This document shows positions 20,294 through 29,137 of a stretch of 64,000 nucleotides of DNA, piece after piece. Below the pieces are notes generated by a model. It was not told the DNA's origin, searched no databases, and worked only from the letters and a program-made list of their open reading frames with translations. This DNA is from Candidatus Cloacimonadota bacterium (lineage in GTDB: Bacteria; Cloacimonadota; Cloacimonadia; Cloacimonadales; TCS61). Each line of letters opens with the position of its first letter. Position 1 is the first letter of the stretch. A program made the position numbers and the translations under genes. Location of the stretch: contig JAIPGO010000003.1 of the NCBI GenBank assembly GCA_021736135.1, positions 27,277 through 91,276 on the forward strand, given 5' to 3'.

Positions 20294-20509
20294 TGAACAG
20301 GACAGAAGAGGAGAAGAGGAGAAGGGGAGAAGGGGTGAGCTGCCGGTGTCAGCCGCGAATCGGTCAGCCTCTCTATCTTTCAGTTTTCGGTTCAATTCTC
20401 GATTAACGTTTAATGCTAACGAATAACTGTTTAAAAAAAATATCTTGCCTGAAAATGAATATTAAATCATATTTAACCTGAATAATATTTAAGAATTAAG
20501 GAGCGTTAT

Positions 20510-22165
20510 ATGATTCATGATAATTATATCCGGTATTTTTCTCAGTCAATAAATGATAACTGGGATCTGGAAGCTCTCAGCGATTACCAGGGTAAAACGG
20601 TAACTTACGGTCAAGTGGGTATTCAGATTGAAGCACTCCATAAAATTTTCCTCAGTGCCGGTGTTAAAGAACAGGATAAAATTGCCCTCATCGGCAATAA
20701 TTCTGTCAACTGGGCAGTAACTTACCTGGCAGCGATTAGTTACGGTGCGGTGATCGTGCCCATTCTTAACGATTTTCAGGCAGAGGATATTCACCATATC
20801 ATTAATCATTCCGATGCCGTTCTATTCTTCTTAAGCCAGTACCATTACGACCTGGTTGATGAAGACCAGATGCCGCAGCTTATGGCGCTGATAAACCTGG
20901 AAAACTTCCAGATATTATTTGAACGCCGGAAACAGGCAAAAGACTCCCTCAATAGACTTTCTGAAACCCTTATCGCGTCAGGCAGCCGGCTTCCGGAAAA
21001 AAGAAAGATCTCATTAAATTTTATAGAAAACGATAAACTGGCTGCCATAGTATATACATCCGGCACAACCGGGCTTTCCAAAGGTGTGATGCTGTCGCAT
21101 AACTGTATGCTGGCAAACCTGCTCTATGCACGTGAAAATATGCCACTGGTGGTTTCCAATAAGATACTTTCTTTTTTACCTCTGGCACATGCCTACGGCT
21201 GCGCTTTTGAATTTCTCTTTCCTTTCACCGTAGGCTGTCATATTACTTTCCTGGGTAAAATACCTTCACCCAAAGTTATAGTGAAAGCTTTCTCAGAGAT
21301 CAGGCCGGAACTTATTCTCTCCGTACCCCTGATCATTGAAAAGATCTACCGTAAACAGTTAAAACCGCAGATCAGTAAAGAGCCACTGAAAACAATGCTC
21401 AAACTGCCTGTTCTCAATACCATGATAGCAAATAAGATAAATGACAAGCTTTCCACAGCCTTCGGTAATAATTTCAAGGAACTCGTTCTCGGCGGCGCTG
21501 CCTTCGCTCCCGAAGTAGAAGCCTTTCTGCGTAAGATCAAATTCCATTATACAGTCGGTTATGGTATGACCGAATGTGGACCGCTTATCAGTTATGCCGG
21601 CTGGCGCGATTTTAAGCAGGCTTCTGTAGGTCGCGTTGTCAACTGGCTGGAAGTAAAGATCGATTCTCCACAACCGGATAAAGTGATCGGTGAAATTATG
21701 GTGCGCGGGGAAAGCATTATGGATGGTTATTACAAAAACGAACAGGCAACCGCAGAAACCATAGAAAAAGACGGCTGGATGCATACCGGTGACCTCGGAA
21801 TTATAGATAGTGACGGTTTCATCTTCATTAAAGGGCGCAAGAAAAATATGATCCTCGGTCCATCCGGTATCAATATCTATCCCGAAGAAATAGAAGCCAG
21901 ACTCAATAATCTGCCTTATATCCTGGAATCACTGGTTATTGAGCAGGATAATAAAATAGTCGCTCTCGTTTATCCTGACTTTGAAAAAACAGATGCCAGG
22001 GATATCTCAGATCCCCAGATACTGACTCTGATGCAGGAGAATCTCATAGAAATCAACAAGAAACTGCCAGCCTACAGCCGGATTTCTCAGATCAAAATGA
22101 TACCCGAAGAATTCGTTAAAACACCTACTAATAAAATTAAACGCTATCTTTATACAAGCATATAG
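20510..22165 (+). CDS. AMP-dependent synthetase/long-chain acyl-CoA ligase family
   Basis: AAIVYTSGTTGLSKGVMLSH AMP-binding motif, GWMHTGDLG, GRKKNMI. Confidence 0.95.
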   Translation: MIHDNYIRYFSQSINDNWDLEALSDYQGKTVTYGQVGIQIEALHKIFLSAGVKEQDKIALIGNNSVNWAVTYLAAISYGAVIVPILNDFQAEDIHHIINHSDAVLFFLSQYHYDLVDEDQMPQLMALINLENFQILFERRKQAKDSLNRLSETLIASGSRLPEKRKISLNFIENDKLAAIVYTSGTTGLSKGVMLSHNCMLANLLYARENMPLVVSNKILSFLPLAHAYGCAFEFLFPFTVGCHITFLGKIPSPKVIVKAFSEIRPELILSVPLIIEKIYRKQLKPQISKEPLKTMLKLPVLNTMIANKINDKLSTAFGNNFKELVLGGAAFAPEVEAFLRKIKFHYTVGYGMTECGPLISYAGWRDFKQASVGRVVNWLEVKIDSPQPDKVIGEIMVRGESIMDGYYKNEQATAETIEKDGWMHTGDLGIIDSDGFIFIKGRKKNMILGPSGINIYPEEIEARLNNLPYILESLVIEQDNKIVALVYPDFEKTDARDISDPQILTLMQENLIEINKKLPAYSRISQIKMIPEEFVKTPTNKIKRYLYTSI

Positions 22166-22182
22166 ACAGAAAAGGAGAAAAA

Positions 22183-22665
22183 ATGACCCAATTAACAGCA
22201 GGAGCCAAGGCTCCCGATTTCAACCTGCTTAATCAGGATAATCAAAACGTGAAGTTATCTGATTTTAAAGGTTACTGGTTGATCCTGTATTTTTATCCCC
22301 GCGATAATACCCCCGGCTGCTCCCTCGAAGCCCGGGATTTCACCTGCCTGCAGCAGGATTTTGAAAAACTTGGCATTAAGATCATCGGTATCAGTAAAGA
22401 TTCCGTCAGCAGCCACCAACGTTTCATCGAAAAACAGGCTCTCAATCTTACGCTGCTCAGCGATCAAGACTTAAAAGTTATGCAGGCCTACGGAGTCTGG
22501 CGCGAAAAAACTCTTTATGGCAAAACAGCCCTCGGGGTAGTGCGCTCCACATTTCTCATCGATCCTCAGGGTACCATCCACGAAGCCTGGTATAACGTAA
22601 AAGCCAAAGACCACGCCCAGAAAATGCTCGAATACTGCAAGGAGTTGAGAACCCCTTTGGAGTAA
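22183..22665 (+). CDS. bcp: peroxiredoxin, thioredoxin-dependent thiol peroxidase
   Basis: LYFYPRDNTPGCSLEARDF active site. Confidence 0.93.
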   Translation: MTQLTAGAKAPDFNLLNQDNQNVKLSDFKGYWLILYFYPRDNTPGCSLEARDFTCLQQDFEKLGIKIIGISKDSVSSHQRFIEKQALNLTLLSDQDLKVMQAYGVWREKTLYGKTALGVVRSTFLIDPQGTIHEAWYNVKAKDHAQKMLEYCKELRTPLE

Positions 22666-22860
22666 ATTGAGCATGTCAATTTATAGAAAACGCAGTTTTC
22701 TTTTTACAGGTTCGAAATAACAAAGCGACTGACAAACCGACGAATAGACTACGCGACTTCTTGACTCCTTGATGACTCGACTGAACGAAGAAATAAATTT
22801 AAACCGCGGATTAAGAGGATTAAACGGATAAAGAGAAGACTATCAGCCACGAAAAACACA

Positions 22861-22972
22861 AAAAAAAGTTGTATTTCGAGGACACAGAGCAAGTGGATGT
22901 TCACCAGAGCGCAGCTTGGGGAATGAACACGACCTTTTAAAAAATTACAATATGCATAGAACCATGGATTAA
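22861..22972 (-). repeat. left arm of ~112-bp dispersed inverted repeat flanking the DUF4062-STAND-TPR gene
   Basis: Reverse complement matches 28200-28313 at roughly 90% by eye (core ggtcgtgttcattccccaagct[g/a]cgctctggtgaac[a/g]tccactt). Confidence 0.9.
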
Positions 22973-23246
22973 GAAGATCAAGACAAACCTTCAAAATGTT
23001 TGCTCCCCGTTCGTCTTCAAGCCCTATGGATGTCGAATTTTCACTCTAGCGAAGATCTGCAATCTCCATTTTTATTCTTCTTTTGCGTAATTCATCTTCC
23101 ACCACACCGGGAAATATTATTTTTCATAGATAATCTCTTTCAGCCTGCATATCAGCAAAGGTACTGCTGATGAAGATGGAAGAAGGTGCGCAAGATAATG
23201 GAGTCAATAGATTTATTGTCTTGTTTTTTGTTTGAGTTTATAATTA

Positions 23247-26200
23247 CTATTTATTAAATAGCTCGGGTGCTATTTTTTTCAGTTGATCAATAATTTCGTC
23301 TTGGCTCCAACCCATTGCTTCAAGTAAGTTTTTATAATTGTTAATACCTTTCTGTAAGTGCGGATGTTGATTACTGGTGGAGCGAGTAAAATTGATGAAT
23401 ATTTCAACCACCCTCCTGCTGAGCGGTTCAGCTTCGCCAAGGCGGTTAGTGGCTTGAAGCAATAGTGCAAGATTGTTGAGACTAGTGGCAACGTTAGGGT
23501 GGTCTTTCCCAAAGCTCTGTTCATCTATTTGAAGGGCTCTTTCATAAAGTAGCTCAGCTTCGCCAAGACGGCTGGTAGCTTGAAGCACTCTAGCAAGGCT
23601 TCTGATATCTCTGGCAACTTTCGGATGGTCTTTACCAAAGCTCTGTTCATCAATTTGTATGGCTCTCTTCATCAGTGGCTCAGCTTCGCCAAAGCGGTTA
23701 GTAGAACGAAGCAATCCAGCAAGGCTTCTAATATCTCTGGCAACATCCGGATGGTCATTCCCTAAGCTCTGTTCATCAATTTGAAGTGCTCTTCTCAGCA
23801 ATGGTTCAGCTTCTCCATAGCGGTTTGTAGCTAGAAACAATCTAGCAAGGTTGTTAAGGCTTGTTGCCATATTAGGATGATTTTTACCAAGACTTTTTTC
23901 AAATATATTAATAACTCTTTTCATCAGCGGTTCAGCTTCACCAAGGCGGTTGGTTTCTTGAAGCAGTTGAGCAAGGTTGTTGAGACGAATGGCTACTTTC
24001 GGGTGGTCTTTCCCCAAGCTCTGTTCATCTATTTGCAGTGCTCTCTCCAACAGTGTCTCTGCTTCTCCATAGCGGTTTGAGGCTTGAAACAATCCAGCAA
24101 GGTTGCTGAGACTTGTTGCCACATTAGGATGATTTTTACCAAGACTTTTTTCAAATATATTAATAACTCTTTTCATCAGTGGCTCAGCTTCGTCAAGGCG
24201 GTTGGTGGCTTGAAGCAGTTGAGCAAGGTTGTTGAGACGAACGGCAACGTTTGGGTGATCTTTCCCAAAGCTCTGTTCATCTATTTGTAGTGCTTTCATC
24301 ATCAGGGGCTCAGCTTCGCCATAGCGGTTGGTAGCTAGAAGTAATTGCGCAAGGTTGCTGAGACCCAATGCCACTTTAGGATGATTTTTGCCAAGGCTTT
24401 TTTCATATATTTTAATAACTCTTTTCATCAGGGGCTCAGCTTCGCCAAGGCGGTTGGTAGCTTGAAGCAATAGAGCAAGGTTGTTGAGACTAATGGCTAC
24501 TTTCGGGTGGTCTTTCCCCAAGCTCTGTTCATCTATTTGAAGAGCTCTTTTCATCAATGGCTCAGCTTCACCATAGCGGTTGGTGTCTTGAAGTAATAGA
24601 GCAAGGTTGTTGAGACTTGTTGCCACATTAGGATGATTTTTACCAAGACTTTTTTCAAATATATTAATAACTCTTTTCATCAGAGGCTCAGCTTCGTCAA
24701 GGCGGTTGGTGGCTTTAAGCAGTTGAGCAAGGTTGTTGAGACGAATGGCAACATTCGGGTGATCTTTCCCAAAGCTCTGTTCATCTATTTGAAGTGCTCT
24801 TTTCATCAGTGGCTCTGCTTCGCCATAGCGGTTGGTTTCTTGAAGTAATAGCGCAAGGTTGTTGAGACTAGTGGCTACTTTAGGGTGGTCTTTCCCAAAG
24901 CTCTGTTCATCTATTTGAAGAGCTCTTTTCATCAGTGGCTCAGCTTCGCCATAGCGGTTGGTGTCTTGAAGTAATAGAGCAAGGTTGTTGAGACTAGTGG
25001 CTACTTTAGGGTGCTCTTTCCCAAAGCTCTGTTCATCTATTTGAAGTGCTCTTTTCATCAGTGGCTCTGCTTCGCAATAGCGGTTGGTGGCTTGAAGCAA
25101 TAGAGCAAGGTTGTTGATATCTCTGGCAACGTTCGGGTGGTCTTTCCCAAAGCTCTGCTCATCTATTTGAAGTGCTCTTTTCAGCAGTGGCTCAGCTTCG
25201 CAATAGCGGTTGGTGGCTTTAAACAATAGAGCAAGGCTGCCGAGATCTCTGGCAACGTTCGGGTGCTTTTTCCCAAAGCTCTGTTCATCTATTTGAAGTG
25301 CTCTTTTCAGCAGTGGCTCAGCTTCGCCATAGCGGTTGGTGGCTTTAAGCAATCCAGCAAGGTTGATGAGACGAATAGCAACGAACGGATGGTCTTTCCC
25401 AAAGTTCTGTTCATCAATTTGAAGTGCTCTTCTAATCAATGGCTCAGCTTCATCAAGGCGGTTGGTGTCTTGAAGCAGTTGAGCAAGGTTATTGAGATCT
25501 CTGGCAACGTTCGGATGCTCCTTCCCAAGGTTCTGTTCATCTATTTGAAGTGCTCTCTTTATCAGCGGCTCAGCTTCGCCAAAACGGTTTGTGGCTTGAA
25601 ACAATACCGAAAGGTTATTGAGACGAATGGCAACTTCCGGATCGTTTTTCCTAAAGTTGTGTTCACCTATTTGAAATGCTCTTTTCAACAGCGGTTCTGC
25701 TTCTGTATAAAGCGATGCATTGAAAAGAAAAAAACCAAGTTGATTAGCAACAAAGGAAGTACGTTGTTTACTAGTTCCTTTCTGTGCAGCCCAAGAGTTA
25801 AAAGAGTCTAAATAATGTTTTCCCATGCTTCTTTCTTCGTTCAGGTAAACCCAGTAGCCTCGAAGTTCATCCTCATCCCTCTCACGTAGCTCAATAAAAC
25901 TATCAATGTTAAGCAAACATTTGCGGAGGCGTTCAGACAATTCAGTCTGCCATAATAACCAGGGCAGTTCGTCGCAATTACGTCTATTCGGAGATTGAGC
26001 TTCAAAATAATTGGCAAGTGCTATTCTAAAATCATTTTTTGTATCAATATCGGGTAAAAAGGCTGTTTCTACAGCCGCACGCAGGAAGTCATGGGAAAAA
26101 TTAAGTATTCCACCCCGGTCCACTAAGCCTTCTTCCAGCGCAGCACGCAAAGGTGCCCATGTTGCCAAAGGTAATTTGTGCAGGTTATCGGGCTTTAATA

Positions 26201-27794
26201 ATTCCATAAGTTCAACCTCTGTGAGTCCACGGCGTGCTGACCATATCAAATCCAGTGCATCTTTTACCAATCCTTTGCGGTCATGCTCATAGTCGCGCTG
26301 GTACCGGGCAAGTACTTTGCCTAATAAGGACGGAATGTCGCTGGCAGAAAGGTAATCATCCAAACGCTCATCTAACTTGTCATACGTTCCTGTTACTCGC
26401 AGTTCATCCAATAATATTTTCAAATAGAGCGGATTGGCAGCAGCAGATGCAGCAGATAGTCGCTCAAGGCGGGGCACATCAAGTTTCTTGCTAAACCTGC
26501 CCAGGTAATCAACTATCATTTTACTGCGTTCATCATAAGTGAGTGGCTTTATACTAAGTGTTTGCCATTTCCATTTTTCCAATACCTCCTGCGTTTCACC
26601 GGACAGAGTTGAGGTGATTAGTTTTAATGCCCCGGTAAAAGGATGCTCCGGCAGCCAGCCTAATAACCTGCCATGATCTTTATCTTCCAACTGATTAAGT
26701 GCATCAAGCACTACAACAAATCTTACTCCTTCCCGCTCTGCTTTTATTCGTGCTTTTGAGAGCCAAAGGGGAAAATCTCTCAGGATGTCATCATTAGAGC
26801 CAGGTAACTCTTCAGGATCATTAGTCCAGCGTTTAATTTCAGCCATCAGGCGTGTCATTAGTTTCCAGTGTATGGCACTGTCAGTAGTTCCACCAATATA
26901 GTGTTGAAAAATAAAATCATCTGGATGGTCATTTATCCAATGTGTTACCCAGTTAGCCAGCAAAGCAGATTTACCACTTCCTGAATCACCTGATAATACA
27001 AAAGGAGTTCCTTCTCCGGTAATATAGCTGTCGAGTGTGTTAAAGTAATTTGACCTGCTAATATAAGTGCGTCTACGAGTTTCGGCAAATACTTCGTGGT
27101 CGAGGGTTTCTTTGTCTAATGGATCGGGTATATTTTCTTTCGGGAACTGCACAGCAATAGCCGCTTTAAGCTGTTCCAGAACAAGAACTGCCAGCGCTTC
27201 GGGATCGGGATAATCTTCAAGCGGGATATTCTTATCTTCACAGGTTTTGCGAATGTGATTCTTTAACTCGTTTTGTTTTGCTGCTGCGGTTTCGTTCTCA
27301 GGCAGGAAATCAGCTCCCTGGTTTAGGGCATATTCCGGGTCGCGAAAATAGAAAAAAGCACGCCCAGCCATTTCAGGGTTCCGGAGTACACCATGCAGGA
27401 TTTCCAATTCGGTAACGCTCCTTCCGTGAAGCTCTTTAATCCAGGATTGCTCTTCCTCCAGGTCAGCAGTATAAGCATCATCATCGGGTATCCATCCATA
27501 ACGCTCGCCTAATAATCCGATAAAGAAGGGACGGCAAGCCCGAATCTCATCAAGGCAAAGCTTAAGTGTCTCTTTGCGGGTACTTTGTTCTTCTGCTATA
27601 CCCCAGCGCAAGTCAACTTCCACCAGTTCTACGTGTAGTTCCCGGCAGAACCGGCGAAGCTGGGGCCAGGTGTGTGTCATCAAAGCATCGCGCTCCCCCA
27701 TCATATCACGGAAAGTGGAAGATACAAAGACACGGATGGAACGGTTCTGCTGATATCTAATATCTTCGTTTTGCTGGTTCTTCGTATTAATCAT
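23247..27794 (-). CDS. DUF4062 - NACHT/AAA-like STAND ATPase - 18x TPR (kinesin light chain-type) protein
   Basis: N-terminal IRVFVSSTFRDMMGERDALMTHTWPQLRRFC...LRWGI (DUF4062), Walker A GDSGSGKSALLANW, Walker B-like VRFVVVLDALNQL, then 18 units of 42 aa (NxHPxVAxxLNNLAxLLxATNRxxEAEPLxKRALQIDEQSFGKD). Confidence 0.93.
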   Translation of the reverse strand: MINTKNQQNEDIRYQQNRSIRVFVSSTFRDMMGERDALMTHTWPQLRRFCRELHVELVEVDLRWGIAEEQSTRKETLKLCLDEIRACRPFFIGLLGERYGWIPDDDAYTADLEEEQSWIKELHGRSVTELEILHGVLRNPEMAGRAFFYFRDPEYALNQGADFLPENETAAAKQNELKNHIRKTCEDKNIPLEDYPDPEALAVLVLEQLKAAIAVQFPKENIPDPLDKETLDHEVFAETRRRTYISRSNYFNTLDSYITGEGTPFVLSGDSGSGKSALLANWVTHWINDHPDDFIFQHYIGGTTDSAIHWKLMTRLMAEIKRWTNDPEELPGSNDDILRDFPLWLSKARIKAEREGVRFVVVLDALNQLEDKDHGRLLGWLPEHPFTGALKLITSTLSGETQEVLEKWKWQTLSIKPLTYDERSKMIVDYLGRFSKKLDVPRLERLSAASAAANPLYLKILLDELRVTGTYDKLDERLDDYLSASDIPSLLGKVLARYQRDYEHDRKGLVKDALDLIWSARRGLTEVELMELLKPDNLHKLPLATWAPLRAALEEGLVDRGGILNFSHDFLRAAVETAFLPDIDTKNDFRIALANYFEAQSPNRRNCDELPWLLWQTELSERLRKCLLNIDSFIELRERDEDELRGYWVYLNEERSMGKHYLDSFNSWAAQKGTSKQRTSFVANQLGFFLFNASLYTEAEPLLKRAFQIGEHNFRKNDPEVAIRLNNLSVLFQATNRFGEAEPLIKRALQIDEQNLGKEHPNVARDLNNLAQLLQDTNRLDEAEPLIRRALQIDEQNFGKDHPFVAIRLINLAGLLKATNRYGEAEPLLKRALQIDEQSFGKKHPNVARDLGSLALLFKATNRYCEAEPLLKRALQIDEQSFGKDHPNVARDINNLALLLQATNRYCEAEPLMKRALQIDEQSFGKEHPKVATSLNNLALLLQDTNRYGEAEPLMKRALQIDEQSFGKDHPKVATSLNNLALLLQETNRYGEAEPLMKRALQIDEQSFGKDHPNVAIRLNNLAQLLKATNRLDEAEPLMKRVINIFEKSLGKNHPNVATSLNNLALLLQDTNRYGEAEPLMKRALQIDEQSLGKDHPKVAISLNNLALLLQATNRLGEAEPLMKRVIKIYEKSLGKNHPKVALGLSNLAQLLLATNRYGEAEPLMMKALQIDEQSFGKDHPNVAVRLNNLAQLLQATNRLDEAEPLMKRVINIFEKSLGKNHPNVATSLSNLAGLFQASNRYGEAETLLERALQIDEQSLGKDHPKVAIRLNNLAQLLQETNRLGEAEPLMKRVINIFEKSLGKNHPNMATSLNNLARLFLATNRYGEAEPLLRRALQIDEQSLGNDHPDVARDIRSLAGLLRSTNRFGEAEPLMKRAIQIDEQSFGKDHPKVARDIRSLARVLQATSRLGEAELLYERALQIDEQSFGKDHPNVATSLNNLALLLQATNRLGEAEPLSRRVVEIFINFTRSTSNQHPHLQKGINNYKNLLEAMGWSQDEIIDQLKKIAPELFNK
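23879..24890. repeat. higher-order 252-bp (2 x 126 bp) repeat within the TPR-coding region
   Basis: Marker gattttta/gcc recurs at 23879, 24131, 24383 and 24635, exactly 252 bp apart. Confidence 0.93.
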
Positions 27795-28199
27795 TTTATT
27801 CTCCTGTTAACACATTTATAAGATTCCAAACTCTGCTCTGAAATCTGCAATACTCCCGTCTTTGATTGTCTCTGCATTTCTAACTCCCATATACTTCTTA
27901 TTGAATTAGATTTCAATTCTACAGCATAATAAACCAAACATTGATTTTCTTTTCTGATTGTCAAATTAATAAAACATCAGGCACGTCCCACTTAATCCTT
28001 AATCCATAATTCTTAATCTCCCCCCTTCTCTCCCTCATTCCCTCTATCACTCCTCCCGTATCATCTTCCCTCTTAATCATCATTAATTATTAATCAGTTA
28101 CCCCCCTCATCCCGTCTATCATTCTTTCTATTTTTCTTTTTCGCGCTTCAATCGCGGTTTTCGCGGTTGAAATATCTTCTCTTTATCCGTTCAATCCTC

Positions 28200-28313
28200 T
28201 TAATCCGCGGTTCTATGGATATTGTATTTTTTATAAGGTCGTGTTCATTCCCCAAGCTACGCTCTGGTGAACGTCCACTTACTTTGTGTCCTCAAAAAAC
28301 AACTTATATTTTT
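28200..28313 (+). repeat. right arm of ~112-bp dispersed inverted repeat flanking the DUF4062-STAND-TPR gene
   Basis: ttaatccgcggttctatggatattg...gtgtcctcaaaaaacaacttatattttt matches the reverse complement of 22861-22972. Confidence 0.9.
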
Positions 28314-28339
28314 CCCCGCGTCATTTCGCGGCTTTCGCG

Positions 28340-28450
28340 GTTGAAAGGCTTCACTTTTTTAAATCGTATTATAGAGTCTTAATGTAATCCAAATAGTAAT
28401 TTAGTGGTAATAAGGAGATAATGTGAAGATGTGAAGATGTGAAGATGTGA
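28340..28450. repeat. degenerate dispersed copy of the 144-bp repeat of 3190-3940
   Basis: aaatcgtattatagagtcttaatgtaatccaaatag...gtgaagatg parallels aaatcgcattaaggagtcttaatgcactccaaaata...gtgaagatg. Confidence 0.75.
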
Positions 28451-28888
28451 AAATGCGAAATTGAGACTTCACATCTTTCAGCGTGAGTCGTGAGATGAAT
28501 GTCAGAGTCGAGTAGGGATTTAGCGTTCCGGGATGTCTCGGATCTCGATTGACGACTCACTTCTTCCGGCAACCCTGGTTACCCTATCATCCATCATCCA
28601 TCGTCCATTGAATAGAACGTTCCTCATCTTTTCTCTCAATTTAATTCTCGTAACGTATTCTAATCTTTTCCCACATCTGTTTTCCGTCAAAATCTATTTA
28701 TCTCTATAATATATAGATAAATAACATTCTTTCTAGTCTCTCGGTACACTCCGATTGGTATCCATATGACTTGACTGAATCCCAAGAGTTTTAATTATCA
28801 CTTACACAAATACATTATTACACTTGTTCTATATTTTTCCAGTCATTAGTTATCCATTAATCGTGATTCGTAAATCGTGAGTCGTTTA

Positions 28889-28938
28889 ATCAGACCAGGG
28901 ATGGTCTGTGAACGAATCCAGAGCATTCCTGCCCTGAT
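28889..28938. repeat. hairpin element, copy 2 (diverged)
   Basis: atcagaccagggatggtctg-tgaacgaatc-cagagcattcctgccctgat; same layout and TGAACG spacer as 7109-7158. Confidence 0.85.
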
Positions 28939-29137
28939 TTCTCATATCACCAGTCACAAGTCACCACTACTTCTCAATTTCTCCCCTTCCCCCCCCTCGC
29001 TAAGTCGCTCCCTCGCTTTTCCCTCTGTGACCTCTGTGGTGAAAAAATCTTCTCTTATTACTGCTCACTACTCACAGATAAATGATAATTAGTGCCAAGC
29101 CGGGACTCAACGTTCTCAGTTCCCGTCTCTCAGTCGT

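Noticed and set aside
25263-25811. 182-aa and similar plus-strand repeat ORFs (e.g. 23877, 24084, 24633) over the TPR array
   Set aside because: Repeated antisense frames generated by the 126-bp periodic coding sequence; no independent evidence.
27795-29137. Degraded gene or transposase remnant in the long spacer next to the STAND-TPR gene
   Set aside because: Six-frame inspection shows only short frames made of repeat modules; no transposase or integrase motifs.
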